Source: Phytomonospora endophytica (GTDB lineage: Bacteria; Actinomycetota; Actinomycetes; Mycobacteriales; Micromonosporaceae). Taken from it: a DNA stretch of 64,000 nucleotides. The notes beneath the pieces were generated by a model. It was not told the DNA's origin and ran no database searches. It saw only the letters and a list, made by a program, of their open reading frames with translations. The stretch is from the NCBI RefSeq assembly GCF_014202425.1, contig NZ_JACHGT010000012.1:95765-159764 (forward strand), read 5' to 3'. The first letter of the stretch is position 1. Every line of letters begins with the position of its first letter. Shown here piece after piece: positions 39,692-47,979 of the stretch. The translations under genes and the position numbers were made by a program.

Positions 39692-40449
39692 CACGATCCC
39701 TTCTGCGGAACGACCTGGAAGTAGATCGCGACCATCACGAAGTTCACCGCGAACAGCAGCATGAAACTGACCACCACCGAGGTGTTGACCGCCTGACCCA
39801 CGCCCTTCGGGCCACCTTTGGCCGTCATCCCCAGATAGCAGCCGACGAGGGCGGCGAGGATCCCGAAGACGAGGGCCCGCAACTCCGCGGAGACGAGGTC
39901 GGCGACCTGCCCCAGCGCGGCGAAACTCGCCAGATAGGCGCCCGGAGTCCCGTCCTGGAGCATGACCGTGAAGACGTAGCCGCCGGCGATGCCCACCGCC
40001 GAGACGACACCGTTCAGGAGGACCGCGACGACCGCGCTGGCCAGCACCCGAGGCACCACCAGGCGCTGGATCGGGTCGATGCCCAGGACGCGCATCGCGT
40101 CGAGCTCCTCACGGATCTTGCGCGCGCCCAGGTCCGCGCACATCGCCGCGCCACCAGCGCCCGCGATCAGCAGGGCGGTGACGATCGGTCCCGCCTCACG
40201 CACCACCGCGATGATGCTCGCCGCACCCGAGAAGGACTGCGCGCCCAGCTGCTTGGTCAGCGAACCCAACTGCAACGCCACCACGGCACCGAAAGGGATC
40301 GCCACCAGCGCCGTAGGCAGAATCGAGACGCTCACCAGGAACCACGCCTGCTGGATCGTCTCGGCGAACTGAAAGGGACGCCGGAACAGAGAACGCAGTG
40401 TGTCGAGGCAGAAGGCGACGAACTCGCCCGTGGCGCGAAACGGCCTCAC
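39691..40449 (-). CDS. yrbEA: YrbEA/MlaE-type ABC permease
   Basis: 252 residues, MlaE family, with an amphipathic N-terminus (FRRPFQFAETIQQAWFLVSV) and the coupling motif GARKIREELDAMRVLGIDPI. Five to six hydrophobic segments. GTG start overlaps the ATPase stop by 4 bases. First permease gene of the mce operon. Confidence 0.93.
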   Translation of the reverse strand: MRPFRATGEFVAFCLDTLRSLFRRPFQFAETIQQAWFLVSVSILPTALVAIPFGAVVALQLGSLTKQLGAQSFSGAASIIAVVREAGPIVTALLIAGAGGAAMCADLGARKIREELDAMRVLGIDPIQRLVVPRVLASAVVAVLLNGVVSAVGIAGGYVFTVMLQDGTPGAYLASFAALGQVADLVSAELRALVFGILAALVGCYLGMTAKGGPKGVGQAVNTSVVVSFMLLFAVNFVMVAIYFQVVPQKGS

Positions 40450-41288
40450 GGCCCCTCCCGATGGTCGCCCCGGTAGTCGTCGACGGCCAACTCGCGCTCA
40501 CGCTCCCGCGCGACCTCCAGAGCGTCCTTCTCCTCCGTCATGCCGATCGGCCCCTCCCGCGAAGCGTTCAGGAACTGCCGCAGGACGGGCTCGTCCGAAG
40601 CCAGCATCTCCGCCCGAGGCGCGAACGCGACGAGCCGACGCAGATAGAGCATGCCGATGTGGTCGGGGATCGTACGAGCCGTGTTGATGTCGTGCGTGAC
40701 GATCAGGAACGTCGCGCCGGTCGCCGCGTTCAGCTCCGAGATGAGCTCGCCGAGCAGGGCCGTGCGCACGGGGTCGAGACCGGAGTCCGGCTCGTCGCAC
40801 AGGATCAACTCGGGGTCGAGCACAAGGGCACGGGCAAGACCCGCCCGCTTGCGCATGCCCCCGGAGATCTCGGCGGGGAACTTGTCCCCGTCACCGGTCA
40901 TGCCGACGAGTTCGAGACGATCCTCGACGATGCCCCGGATCTCCGCCTCCGTCTTGCGCGTGTGCTCACGCAAGGGAAAGGCGATGTTGTCGTACAGGTT
41001 CATCGACCCGAAGAGCGCGCCGTCCTGAAAGAGAACCCCCAGCCGACGACGCACCGCGTAGAGCTCCCGCTCATGCAGGGTCGTGACCTCCTGCCCGTCG
41101 ATCCGAATCGAACCCCGGTCAGGCTTGAAAAGCCCGACGAGGGTCTTCAAGAAGACGGACTTCCCCGTGCCCGAAGGCCCGAGCAGGACAGAGATCTCCC
41201 CGGGCGGCAGATCGAAGGTCACGTCCGACCAGACGGTCTGCTTCCCGAAGGATTTGGTGAGCCCTTCGATCTCGACGGCAACGCCCAC
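40446..41288 (-). CDS. MlaF/MceG-type ATP-binding protein
   Basis: 280 residues, the ATPase of the Mce transporter. Walker A GPSGTGKS at 37-44, Q-loop in GVLFQDGALFG, signature ISGGMRKRAGLARAL, Walker B LILCDEPDSGLD and switch H in VTHDINTA. A C-terminal extension of about 35 residues (REGPIGMTEEKDALEVARER) is typical of MceG (Mkl). GTG start with GGGAGGA. Having this gene at the head of the mce operon differs from mycobacteria, where one unlinked MceG serves several mce loci. Confidence 0.93.
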   Translation of the reverse strand: MGVAVEIEGLTKSFGKQTVWSDVTFDLPPGEISVLLGPSGTGKSVFLKTLVGLFKPDRGSIRIDGQEVTTLHERELYAVRRRLGVLFQDGALFGSMNLYDNIAFPLREHTRKTEAEIRGIVEDRLELVGMTGDGDKFPAEISGGMRKRAGLARALVLDPELILCDEPDSGLDPVRTALLGELISELNAATGATFLIVTHDINTARTIPDHIGMLYLRRLVAFAPRAEMLASDEPVLRQFLNASREGPIGMTEEKDALEVARERERELAVDDYRGDHREGP

Positions 41289-41383
41289 AGCGCGTCCTCC
41301 CCGCCAAGCGCGGCGAGGGGTTGAGGGGGCGCGCCCGGCTGTGTGAGGTTAACGACGGTGAGGACGGAGACGGAACGGCTGAC

Positions 41384-41412
41384 TACATAACGGGTCAGTA
41401 ACAACTGTGAAA
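41384..41412 (-). promoter_or_regulatory. Candidate mce operon promoter with overlapping operator
   Basis: Minus strand: weak -35 TTTCAC (41407-41412), 17-bp spacer, -10 TATGTA (41384-41389). The spacer contains GTTACTGACCCGTTAT (41387-41402), an imperfect copy of the GTTAC-N6-GTAAC site found before mceB. Overlap with the promoter suggests repression. Confidence 0.45.
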
Positions 41413-41711
41413 GAGCGTGGTATTGCACAAATTTGGGATGATTTACGAGGAGTGAACCCAAGAACCCGACGGACAGAAGGTAACGGTGAGTAAGGAGCCA
41501 GAGCGGGTGCGGACCGCTGCGGCGGCGCCCCCAAGTGCGCGGCACGACCGGAAGCGCCACTCCTCAACGACCGGCGAGACCACAGCGCAGGTGGTGTTGA
41601 CCTCACGGTGTGTTCCCACGCTCGCCGCAAAGCAGTACCCACCACACGACCGCGACCTTCGGGACAGGCCTCCAAGGTCGCGCGCAGCGCGACACACCCC
41701 CCACCACCACT

Positions 41712-41845
41712 AACCTCTGTCTCCGTCGCTTCGGCCAGGGATTGGTGCAACACGAAGGTTCTGGGGCTGTCAAGGGCGCTCTTTCCCTTGACTGCCCCAG
41801 GTTCTTCGTGTCCCCTTGACCGGCCGAAAAAGACGGAGACAGGTT
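41712..41845. repeat. Long imperfect inverted repeat (about 62-bp arms)
   Basis: Arms 41712-41776 and 41785-41845 around an 8-base loop. Shared blocks in order: TGTCTCCGTC, TTCGGCC, ACACGAAG, CTGGGGC, GTCAAGGG. The RNA would fold into one very long hairpin. It has no transposase nearby and is best described as a MITE-like or structured-RNA candidate. Confidence 0.75.
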
Positions 41846-41928
41846 GTGCCAAACAACCTCAGCCCGCGCCCCGGCCACCCGACCAAAGACCGCCAAGGCA
41901 CCCCCAGTCTCCCGAGCGAGGCCGGGGG

Positions 41929-41972
41929 GCAAGGGGGCGAAGCCCCTTGCGGGGTCCGGGGCAGAGCCCCGG
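41929..41972. repeat. Double-hairpin REP-like element
   Basis: Two adjacent hairpins: GCAAGGGG/CCCCTTGC (41929-41936 and 41943-41950) and CCGGGGC/GCCCCGG (41956-41962 and 41966-41972). The combination GGCGAAGCCCCTTGCGGGG with a GGGGCAGAGCCCC hairpin is a widespread actinobacterial intergenic element. Confidence 0.65.
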
Positions 41973-41990
41973 CAACGCACCCGGAACTGG

Positions 41991-42156
41991 GGAGCGTGGG
42001 ACTCTCGGCGGAGCGTGGACTCTCGGCGGAGCGTGGACTCTCGGCGGAGCGTGGGCTCTCGACGGAGCGTGGGCTCTCGACGGAGCGTGGGCTCTCGACG
42101 GAGCGTTGGACTCTCGGTGGAGCGGGTGGGTAACGGTGGAGCGGGTGGGCAACGGT
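41991..42156. repeat. 18-19-bp minisatellite
   Basis: Seven head-to-tail copies of GGAGCGTGG(A/G)CTCTCG(G/A)C (41991-42118), in two subtypes (three with ...GGC, three with ...GAC, one GGT), followed by two copies of a related 19-bp unit GGAGCGGGTGGG(T/C)AACGGT (42119-42156). Confidence 0.9.
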
Positions 42157-42758
42157 GAACGGCCACCCCCACCGCGAGCGCAGGTAAGAGACGAAGGCGA
42201 CGGCGACGGCTACGGCCACGAGCGCAGGCAACACACACGCGGCAGGTGCAACGCAGCCCCGAAGCGGTTACCAACCCAACTCCAGCGCGGTCGCGAACCC
42301 AGACCCCAGAGCCCCCACCGAACTCCCCCGCCACTACCAATCTATATACAGCACCCCCCTCACACCCCCACACCCGCCCCCCTCACTCCCCCACCCCCAT
42401 GGTGCAGAATCGCCCTCTACCCAGCACCAACCCACCGAGGACTCCTTGCGCACACCACCCACCACCCACCGCCCCCACGAGCCCGTCACCCCCCACGGTC
42501 CTCCGGCACACCCGCTCCTGACCGACAGGACCCGCTCCACCCGTCAGGCCTCCTTCAGCGTGCCACCGCACCCATCGACGTCGACGTCGATGTCGCCGTC
42601 AAGGTCAACCCCGCCCCCACCCCCCAAACGCCACACACCCCAGACGCGCGGAGTCCACCGCCGCTCGGCGACGACCGTCAACCACGCCGTCTCGAACAAG
42701 ACGACCACCACCCAAGCCGTCTCGAACAAACGGTGGCCCGCCGCCGCACCCCTCACGC

Positions 42759-42899
42759 ATGAGAGCCACACCCCCGCCCTGGACGCTCGCGAGCGTCTTG
42801 TCCCCGCAGATCGGAGCACGGGCCACTGAAATCGCAGGCAAGATCCGTACCGACGGCGCCTCGGTCGCCGCGAAACCGCTGCTCGATGGGAGCTTCTGA
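42759..42899 (+). pseudogene. Possible C-terminal remnant of a family-1 glycosyltransferase
   Basis: A 46-codon frame just before helR encodes ASVLSPQIGARATEIAGKIR followed by TDGASVAAKPLLDG. This resembles the last helices of macrolide-type glycosyltransferases (a RAxEIAxxIRxDGxxxAAxLL pattern). The upstream sequence has no glycosyltransferase homology in any frame, so the rest has been lost or replaced. The similarity is judged by eye only. Confidence 0.3.
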
Positions 42900-42900
42900 C

Positions 42901-45066
42901 GTGACGTCCACCGCATTCGATCTTCCCGAACGTCTCGCCGCCAAGGCCGATCCGGCGTTGATCGCCGAGGACGAGCGGCATCTCGCCGACATCGCGGCCT
43001 GTCTGGAGCGGACGATCGCCGACCTGTCGGCGCGGCTCGACGTCACCCGTAAGCAGAAGGGCGGCACGGGTCAGGCCGCCATGGACCGCGACTTCGAGGT
43101 CCACCGGCTGACGGGCCGGTTGCGCGCGTTGCGGCGCTTCGGTCTCGACCTGTGTCTGGGACGCATCGTCGGCGAGGACGGTGAACCGGTCTACGTCGGC
43201 CGTCTGCCCCTCACCGACGAGGACGGGCGTCGCCTGCTGCTCGACTGGCGTTCGCCGGCGGCCGAGCCCTTCTTCGGCGCGACGCACGGCAACCCGATGG
43301 GCCTGTCGAGCCGGCGTCGCTACCGGTGGACGGGCGGGCGGATCACCGACTACTGGGACGAGGTCTTCACCGCCGACGAGTTCGCCGGGCACGCCGCCGC
43401 CCTTGACGACCAGTCGGCGTTCATCGCGAGTCTCGGCCAGAACCGTTCGGCGCAGATGCGCGACGTCCTGGGCACGATCCAGGCCGACCAGGACGCGATC
43501 ATCCGCGCGGGTTCGAGTGGCGCGCTCGTCGTCGACGGCGGTCCCGGTACGGGCAAGACGGTCGTGGCGCTGCACCGCTCGGCGTACCTGATCTACGCCG
43601 ATCCGCGCCTCGGCCATGGGCGTGGCGGCGTGCTGTTCGTCGGTCCGCACCAGCCCTACCTGAACTATGTCGCCGACGTCCTGCCGAGCCTCGGCGAGGA
43701 GGGCGTGCAGACCTGCACGCTGCGCGACCTGGTGTGGGAGGGCGCGACGGCCGCGGTCGAGCCGGATCCGGAGGTGGCACGGCTGAAGTCCTCGGCGGAC
43801 CTGGTCAAGGGCATCGAGAAGGCCGTCACGTTCTACGAGGACCCGCCCGCGAAGGGCATCGTCATCGAGACGCACTGGGCCGACGTGCGGCTCACCGCCC
43901 GCGACTGGAAGTCGGCGTTCTCCGCCGTCGAGCCGGGCACCCCGCACAACGAGGCCCGCGAGCAGATCCTCGAAGAGCTCGTCGAGATCCTCGCCGCCAA
44001 ACACGACGAGGACGTCGCCGACGAGCAGCTGCGCGGGTCACTGCGCCAGAACCGGGCGCTCAACAGTGCCCTCAACCGGGCGTGGCCGATGCTCGACGCC
44101 GCCGACGTCGTCGGCGACCTGTGGACGGTGCCGGCCTACCTGCGGATGTGCGCGCCCTGGCTCGACCGCGAGGAGGTCGCGAAGCTCCAGCGTGCGGATC
44201 CGAAGGCCTGGACGGTGTCCGACCTGCCGCTCCTCGACGCCGCCCGGCAGCGCCTCGGCGACGCCGAGGCCTGGGAGCGCAAACGCCGCAACGAGGCCAC
44301 CGTCGCCGCCGAGCGCGAGCGCCGCAACGCCGTCGTCGACGACCTGATCACCGCCGCTCGCGACGCCGGCGGCGACCAGGTCGACGGCATCGGCCTGGTG
44401 ACGATGCTGCGCGACGAGGACGCCCAGAGCGTCATCGTCGACGAGGACGGCGTCGTCACCGGCGAGACCGACCCCCTGTCGGGCACCTTCGCGCACGTCG
44501 TCGTCGACGAGGCGCAGGAGCTCACCGACGCCGAGTGGCAGATGCTGCTGTCGCGCTGTCCCTCGCGGAGTTTCACGATCGTCGGCGACCGCGCCCAGAC
44601 CAGGCGCGGTTTCACCGAGTCGTGGCGGGAGCGGCTCGCGCGCATCGGCCTCGACCAGGTCACCATGGCCTCGCTGACGATCAACTACCGGACGCCCGAG
44701 GAGGTCATGGCCGAGGCCGAGCCGGTCATCCGGGCCGCGATCCCCGACGCCAACGTCCCGACCTCGATCCGCAGCGGCGGCGTCCCCGTCCGGCACGGGT
44801 CGGTGTCGGAACTGGGCGACATCGTCGAGGCCTGGCTGGCCGAGCACACCGAGGGCGAGGGCGTCGCCTGCGTCATCGGCGACCCGGACTTCACCGCGAC
44901 CGACCGGGTCCGCTCGCTCACGCCGAGCCTGTCGAAGGGCCTGGAGTTCGACCTGGTCGTCCTCGTCGACCCCGGCTCCTTCGGCGAAGGCGTCGAAGGA
45001 GCCGTCGACCGCTATGTCGCGATGACGCGCGCGACGCAGGAGCTGGTCATCCTCACCGGCGACTGA
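42901..45066 (+). CDS. helR: HelR/HelD-family RNA polymerase-recycling ATPase
   Basis: 721 residues from GTG 42901 (GGGAG at 8 bases); ATG 42886 would add five residues. UvrD/Rep-like helicase fold: Walker A GGPGTGKT near residue 215, Walker B FAHVVVDEAQE near 535, a motif IV-like GDRAQTRRGF, and the C-terminal YVAMTRATQELVIL. The N-terminus (FDLPERLAAKADPALIAEDE) matches HelR proteins, which remove stalled RNA polymerase from DNA and displace bound rifamycin. No rifamycin-associated element (19-bp inverted repeat) was recognised upstream. It lies about 16 kb from rpoB. Confidence 0.88.
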   Translation: MTSTAFDLPERLAAKADPALIAEDERHLADIAACLERTIADLSARLDVTRKQKGGTGQAAMDRDFEVHRLTGRLRALRRFGLDLCLGRIVGEDGEPVYVGRLPLTDEDGRRLLLDWRSPAAEPFFGATHGNPMGLSSRRRYRWTGGRITDYWDEVFTADEFAGHAAALDDQSAFIASLGQNRSAQMRDVLGTIQADQDAIIRAGSSGALVVDGGPGTGKTVVALHRSAYLIYADPRLGHGRGGVLFVGPHQPYLNYVADVLPSLGEEGVQTCTLRDLVWEGATAAVEPDPEVARLKSSADLVKGIEKAVTFYEDPPAKGIVIETHWADVRLTARDWKSAFSAVEPGTPHNEAREQILEELVEILAAKHDEDVADEQLRGSLRQNRALNSALNRAWPMLDAADVVGDLWTVPAYLRMCAPWLDREEVAKLQRADPKAWTVSDLPLLDAARQRLGDAEAWERKRRNEATVAAERERRNAVVDDLITAARDAGGDQVDGIGLVTMLRDEDAQSVIVDEDGVVTGETDPLSGTFAHVVVDEAQELTDAEWQMLLSRCPSRSFTIVGDRAQTRRGFTESWRERLARIGLDQVTMASLTINYRTPEEVMAEAEPVIRAAIPDANVPTSIRSGGVPVRHGSVSELGDIVEAWLAEHTEGEGVACVIGDPDFTATDRVRSLTPSLSKGLEFDLVVLVDPGSFGEGVEGAVDRYVAMTRATQELVILTGD

Positions 45067-45081
45067 CGGGTGCGAGGGCGG

Positions 45082-45867
45082 TCACCCCCGCGCCAGCACC
45101 TCACCGTGCACGACCACGAACCACCCGTCGGCGGCCCGGCTCCATGCGAGCCAGGCCGCCGACATGCGTCGCAGGTCCTCTTCGGTGGCGCGGCCCTGTT
45201 CGACGGCGTGCCGCGCGACCGAGGAGTCCACGATCCGCTCCGCCCACATGCCGCCCCACCAGGCGCGCGACTCCTCGTCGGCGTAACACCAGACCGAACC
45301 GCCGCCGGTGACCTCGGGGAAACCCGCCTCCCGCGCCCATGACAGCAGGCGCCGGCCGGCGTCGGGTTCGCTGCCGTTCGAGCGGTGCACGGCCCGCTGC
45401 ACGTCCAGCCACTCGTCGAGGACCGGTGAGGCCGGGTACCAGGTGAAGGCCTCGTAGTCGGCATCGCGCGCGGCCACGATCCCGCCCGGTTTGACCACCC
45501 GGCGCATCTCCCGCAGAGCGCCCACCGGGTCGGCCAGATGCTGGAGCACCTGGTGGGCGTGGACGACGTCGAAGGTGTCGTCGGGATAGTCCAGCGCCAT
45601 CACGTCACCGGTGGCCAGCTCCACGTTCGGCAAGCCCGAGACCGCCTCGGCGGCGCTGTCGAGCACGCCGACGGAGTCGATGCCGGTCACCGCGCCGGGC
45701 GCGACGAGGCGCGCCAGGTCGGCGGTGATCGTCCCCGGGCCACAGCCGACGTCGAGCAGCGTCATGCCCGGCTTGAGGTGCGGCAACAGGTAGGCGCAGG
45801 AGTTCTCGGCCGTGCGCCACTGGTGGGAACGCAGTACCGCGGCATGGTGTCCGTGTGTGTAGGTCAT
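45082..45867 (-). CDS. SAM-dependent class I methyltransferase
   Basis: 261 residues. Motif I MTLLDVGCGPGTITADLARL, acidic loop GIDSVG, motif IV-like DDTFDVVHAHQVLQHL and post-motif MRRVVKPGGIVAARD identify the UbiE/Methyltransf_11 type. The Trp-rich C-terminal half (AWWGGMWAERIVD) probably forms the substrate lid. The acceptor is unknown. It converges on helR with a 15-bp gap. Confidence 0.85.
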   Translation of the reverse strand: MTYTHGHHAAVLRSHQWRTAENSCAYLLPHLKPGMTLLDVGCGPGTITADLARLVAPGAVTGIDSVGVLDSAAEAVSGLPNVELATGDVMALDYPDDTFDVVHAHQVLQHLADPVGALREMRRVVKPGGIVAARDADYEAFTWYPASPVLDEWLDVQRAVHRSNGSEPDAGRRLLSWAREAGFPEVTGGGSVWCYADEESRAWWGGMWAERIVDSSVARHAVEQGRATEEDLRRMSAAWLAWSRAADGWFVVVHGEVLARG

Positions 45868-45924
45868 TCCGGCACCCTAGACCGCGTGACCATATCGCGG
45901 GACGGCCGTCTCACCCTATGGGCG

Positions 45925-46665
45925 TCAGGCTCCGCCGGAGACGTACAGGACCTGGCCCGTCACGAAGCCCGCCGCCTCGCCGGTGAAGAACGCCACCGCG
46001 TTGGCGATGTCCTCGGGCTCCCCGACCCGCCGGACCGGGATCGACTCCGCCGCGATGCGCTGGTGCTCCTCGAAGTCGCGGCCCAGCCGCCGCGCGGTCT
46101 TCGCCGTCATCGCGCTCACGACGAAACCCGGCGCGACGACGTTCGCGGTCACGCCCTTCGGGCCCAGCTCATTGGCGAGCGCCTTGGTGAAACCGATGAT
46201 CCCGGCCTTCGCCGCGGAGTAGTTCACGCGGCCGGCGTGCCCGAGCGCCGAGATCGACGAGATGTTGACGACGCGTCCCCACCCGGCCTCGACCATGTAC
46301 CGCTGCACGAGCCGCGAGGTCAGGAAGGTCGCGCGCATGTGCACGGCGAAGACCTCGTCCCAGTCGTCGTTGCTCAGGTCGCCGATCTCACCGTCGCGGG
46401 CGTATCCGGCGTTGTTGACCAGGATCGTCGGCGCCCCGAGCTTCTCGGCGGTCAGCTCGACGGCGGCGGTCACCGCGGCCTCATCGGTGACGTCGGTCGG
46501 AACGGCGACGACCTTCCCGCCTTCGGCGCCGAGGTTCCCGGCGGTCTCGGCGAGCGCGACGGCGTCGCGGTCGAGCAGCGCGACGGCGTGCCCTTCGCGG
46601 ACGAGGCGGGCGGCGACGGCGGCGCCGATCCCGCGCGCGGCTCCGGTGACGATGGCGGTGGGCAT
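45925..46665 (-). CDS. FabG-like 3-oxoacyl reductase (classical SDR)
   Basis: 246 residues with TGAARGIG near residue 7, NNAG, and the catalytic Ser-Tyr-Lys set in NISSISALGHAGRVNYSAAK. The close YVSGGA and the GMxxxV-type C-terminal region match FabG/beta-ketoacyl reductases. It could serve fatty-acid or polyketide metabolism, or reduction of another carbonyl. A terminator for the rplJL operon lies just upstream. Confidence 0.85.
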   Translation of the reverse strand: MPTAIVTGAARGIGAAVAARLVREGHAVALLDRDAVALAETAGNLGAEGGKVVAVPTDVTDEAAVTAAVELTAEKLGAPTILVNNAGYARDGEIGDLSNDDWDEVFAVHMRATFLTSRLVQRYMVEAGWGRVVNISSISALGHAGRVNYSAAKAGIIGFTKALANELGPKGVTANVVAPGFVVSAMTAKTARRLGRDFEEHQRIAAESIPVRRVGEPEDIANAVAFFTGEAAGFVTGQVLYVSGGA

Positions 46666-46712
46666 GGTGGCTCCTCGTTGATCGACTTCGCCCGACTGTA
46701 TCCGGGTACGCG

Positions 46713-46745
46713 AAAGGGCGGCGCACCGTCGGTGCGCCGCCCTTT
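46713..46745 (-). terminator. Terminator of the rplJ-rplL operon
   Basis: Perfect 15-bp stem (46713-46727 and 46731-46745) closed by a 3-base loop, 24 bases after the rplL stop. Confidence 0.8.
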
Positions 46746-46769
46746 CAGGCGTCTACGAGGAGACGGGAA

Positions 46770-47153
46770 CTACTTGAGGGAGACGGTCGCGCCGGCGCCT
46801 TCGAGCTGCTCCTTGGCCTTGTCGGCGGTCTCCTTGTTGACCTTCTCGATGACGGCCTTGGGGGCGGCCTCGACGAGCTCCTTGGCCTCCTTGAGGCCCA
46901 GGCTCGTGAGCGCGCGCACCTCCTTGATGACCGCGATCTTCTTCTCGCCGGCCGACTCAAGGACGACGTCGAACTCGTCCTGCACAACGGCTTCCTCGGC
47001 GCCACCGGCGCCGCCGCCGGCGACGGCCACGGCGACCGGAGCGGCAGCGGTGACCTCGAAGGTGTCCTCGAACTGCTTCACGAACTCGGAGAGCTCAAGA
47101 AGGGTCATTTCCTTGAAAGCGTCGAGGAGTTCCTCGGTGCTCAGCTTCGCCAT
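46770..47153 (-). CDS. rplL: 50S ribosomal protein L7/L12
   Basis: 127 residues: N-terminal dimerisation helices ([20 protein letters not shown]), an Ala/Gly hinge ([18 protein letters not shown]) and the globular domain ([40 protein letters not shown]) that recruits GTPase factors. rpoB does not follow it; a terminator does. Confidence 0.98.
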   Translation of the reverse strand: MAKLSTEELLDAFKEMTLLELSEFVKQFEDTFEVTAAAPVAVAVAGGGAGGAEEAVVQDEFDVVLESAGEKKIAVIKEVRALTSLGLKEAKELVEAAPKAVIEKVNKETADKAKEQLEGAGATVSLK

Positions 47154-47210
47154 TGCGGCTTCCTTTCGGTTCTTCTAACGTCTTGTGCGGTTCTTGGAGC
47201 GGTTGGAGAA

Positions 47211-47750
47211 CTAGCCGTTCTCGCGCGCCTCGTGCTTGTCGCGGAGAGCCGCGACCACGCGGGCCGCCTGCGACAGCGGGGCCTGGAAGAGCCCGGCAGC
47301 CTTGGTGAGGTTGCCCTTCATGGCGCCGGCGAGCTTGGCCAGCAGCACCTCACGGGATTCGAGGTCGGCGATCTTCATGACCTCGGCCGCGTTGAGGGCC
47401 TTGCCGTCCATGAACCCGCCCTTGATGATCAGGGCCGGGTGGTCCTTGGCGAAGTTCTTGAGCCCCTTGGCGGTCTCGACCGGGTCACCGGTCGTGAACG
47501 CCAGGGCGGTCGGGCCGCTGAACAGATCGTCGAGGCCGGTCATGCCCGCCTCTTCGGCGGCACGCTTGGCCAGGGTGTTCTTGGCGACCCGGTACGACGA
47601 GCCCTCGCCCAGCGAGCGGCGCAGAGCGGTGATCTGCGAGACCGTCAGACCGCGGTACTCGGTGACCACCGCGGCGGACGAGCTCTTCAGCTGCTCGGTG
47701 ATCTCGGCGACCGCGGTCGCCTTGTCTTCGCGAACTGGTTTGTCCGTCAT
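47211..47750 (-). CDS. rplJ: 50S ribosomal protein L10
   Basis: L10 anchors L7/L12 dimers on the ribosome. 179 residues with [37 protein letters not shown] and the C-terminal helix that binds L12. AGAGGAGG precedes the ATG. It is preceded by a structured leader and followed by rplL after 60 bp. Confidence 0.98.
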   Translation of the reverse strand: MTDKPVREDKATAVAEITEQLKSSSAAVVTEYRGLTVSQITALRRSLGEGSSYRVAKNTLAKRAAEEAGMTGLDDLFSGPTALAFTTGDPVETAKGLKNFAKDHPALIIKGGFMDGKALNAAEVMKIADLESREVLLAKLAGAMKGNLTKAAGLFQAPLSQAARVVAALRDKHEARENG

Positions 47751-47962
47751 GTTCCTCCTCTCGGAGACGATCGGGAGGACCGTGCGGTGAGTGGAGAATG
47801 CGAAAAACCCCGGCGCAGAGGCGCACGGGGCAAGGGCCGAAACCGGCCTGGCACTCGTGTCTCCCTGCGCGGGCCGTTCGCGATCGCTCGCGACTCCTTG
47901 GGCCGACTCTCGACGAATCGAGGCCGACGACCGGCGGTCTTCGGGTTACGTGGAACGAGCAA
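47751..47962 (-). promoter_or_regulatory. L10 leader with attenuator hairpin
   Basis: The 200-nt region upstream of rplJ can form several hairpins. The clearest (47808-47830, minus strand CCCCGTGCG...CGCCGGGG) is followed by TTTTT (47803-47807), a typical intrinsic terminator, yet it lies upstream of rplJ. This arrangement suggests autogenous attenuation by L10-L12. A possible -10 TACAGT is at 47962-47967. Confidence 0.6.
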
Positions 47963-47979
47963 CTGTAACACGGGGAGTT

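Larger units (their letters stand above)
41413..42758. other. Repeat-rich region without credible genes
   Basis: About 1.35 kb between the mce promoter and the helR side. It contains a long inverted repeat, a double hairpin, an 18-bp minisatellite (separate entries), and a C-rich plus strand from about 42280 to 42740 with oligo-C/A runs. Many frames stay open because the repeat unit is a multiple of three; their products (SVDSRR-, TLGGAW- or SAERGL-type repeats) look like by-products of the repeat. Confidence 0.6.

Noticed and set aside
41991..42156. CRISPR array
   Set aside because: The 18-bp units are contiguous with no spacers, and no cas genes are seen.
41608..42762. 384-codon plus frame across the minisatellite, with TLGGAW-type repeats
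   Set aside because: All six frames stay open through an 18-bp repeat; flanking parts are Pro/Arg/His-rich and match nothing recognisable.
42500..42900. Rifamycin-associated element before helR
   Set aside because: No 19-bp inverted repeat of that type was found upstream of the start codon; the REP-like hairpin at 41929 shares some bases but has the wrong layout and distance.
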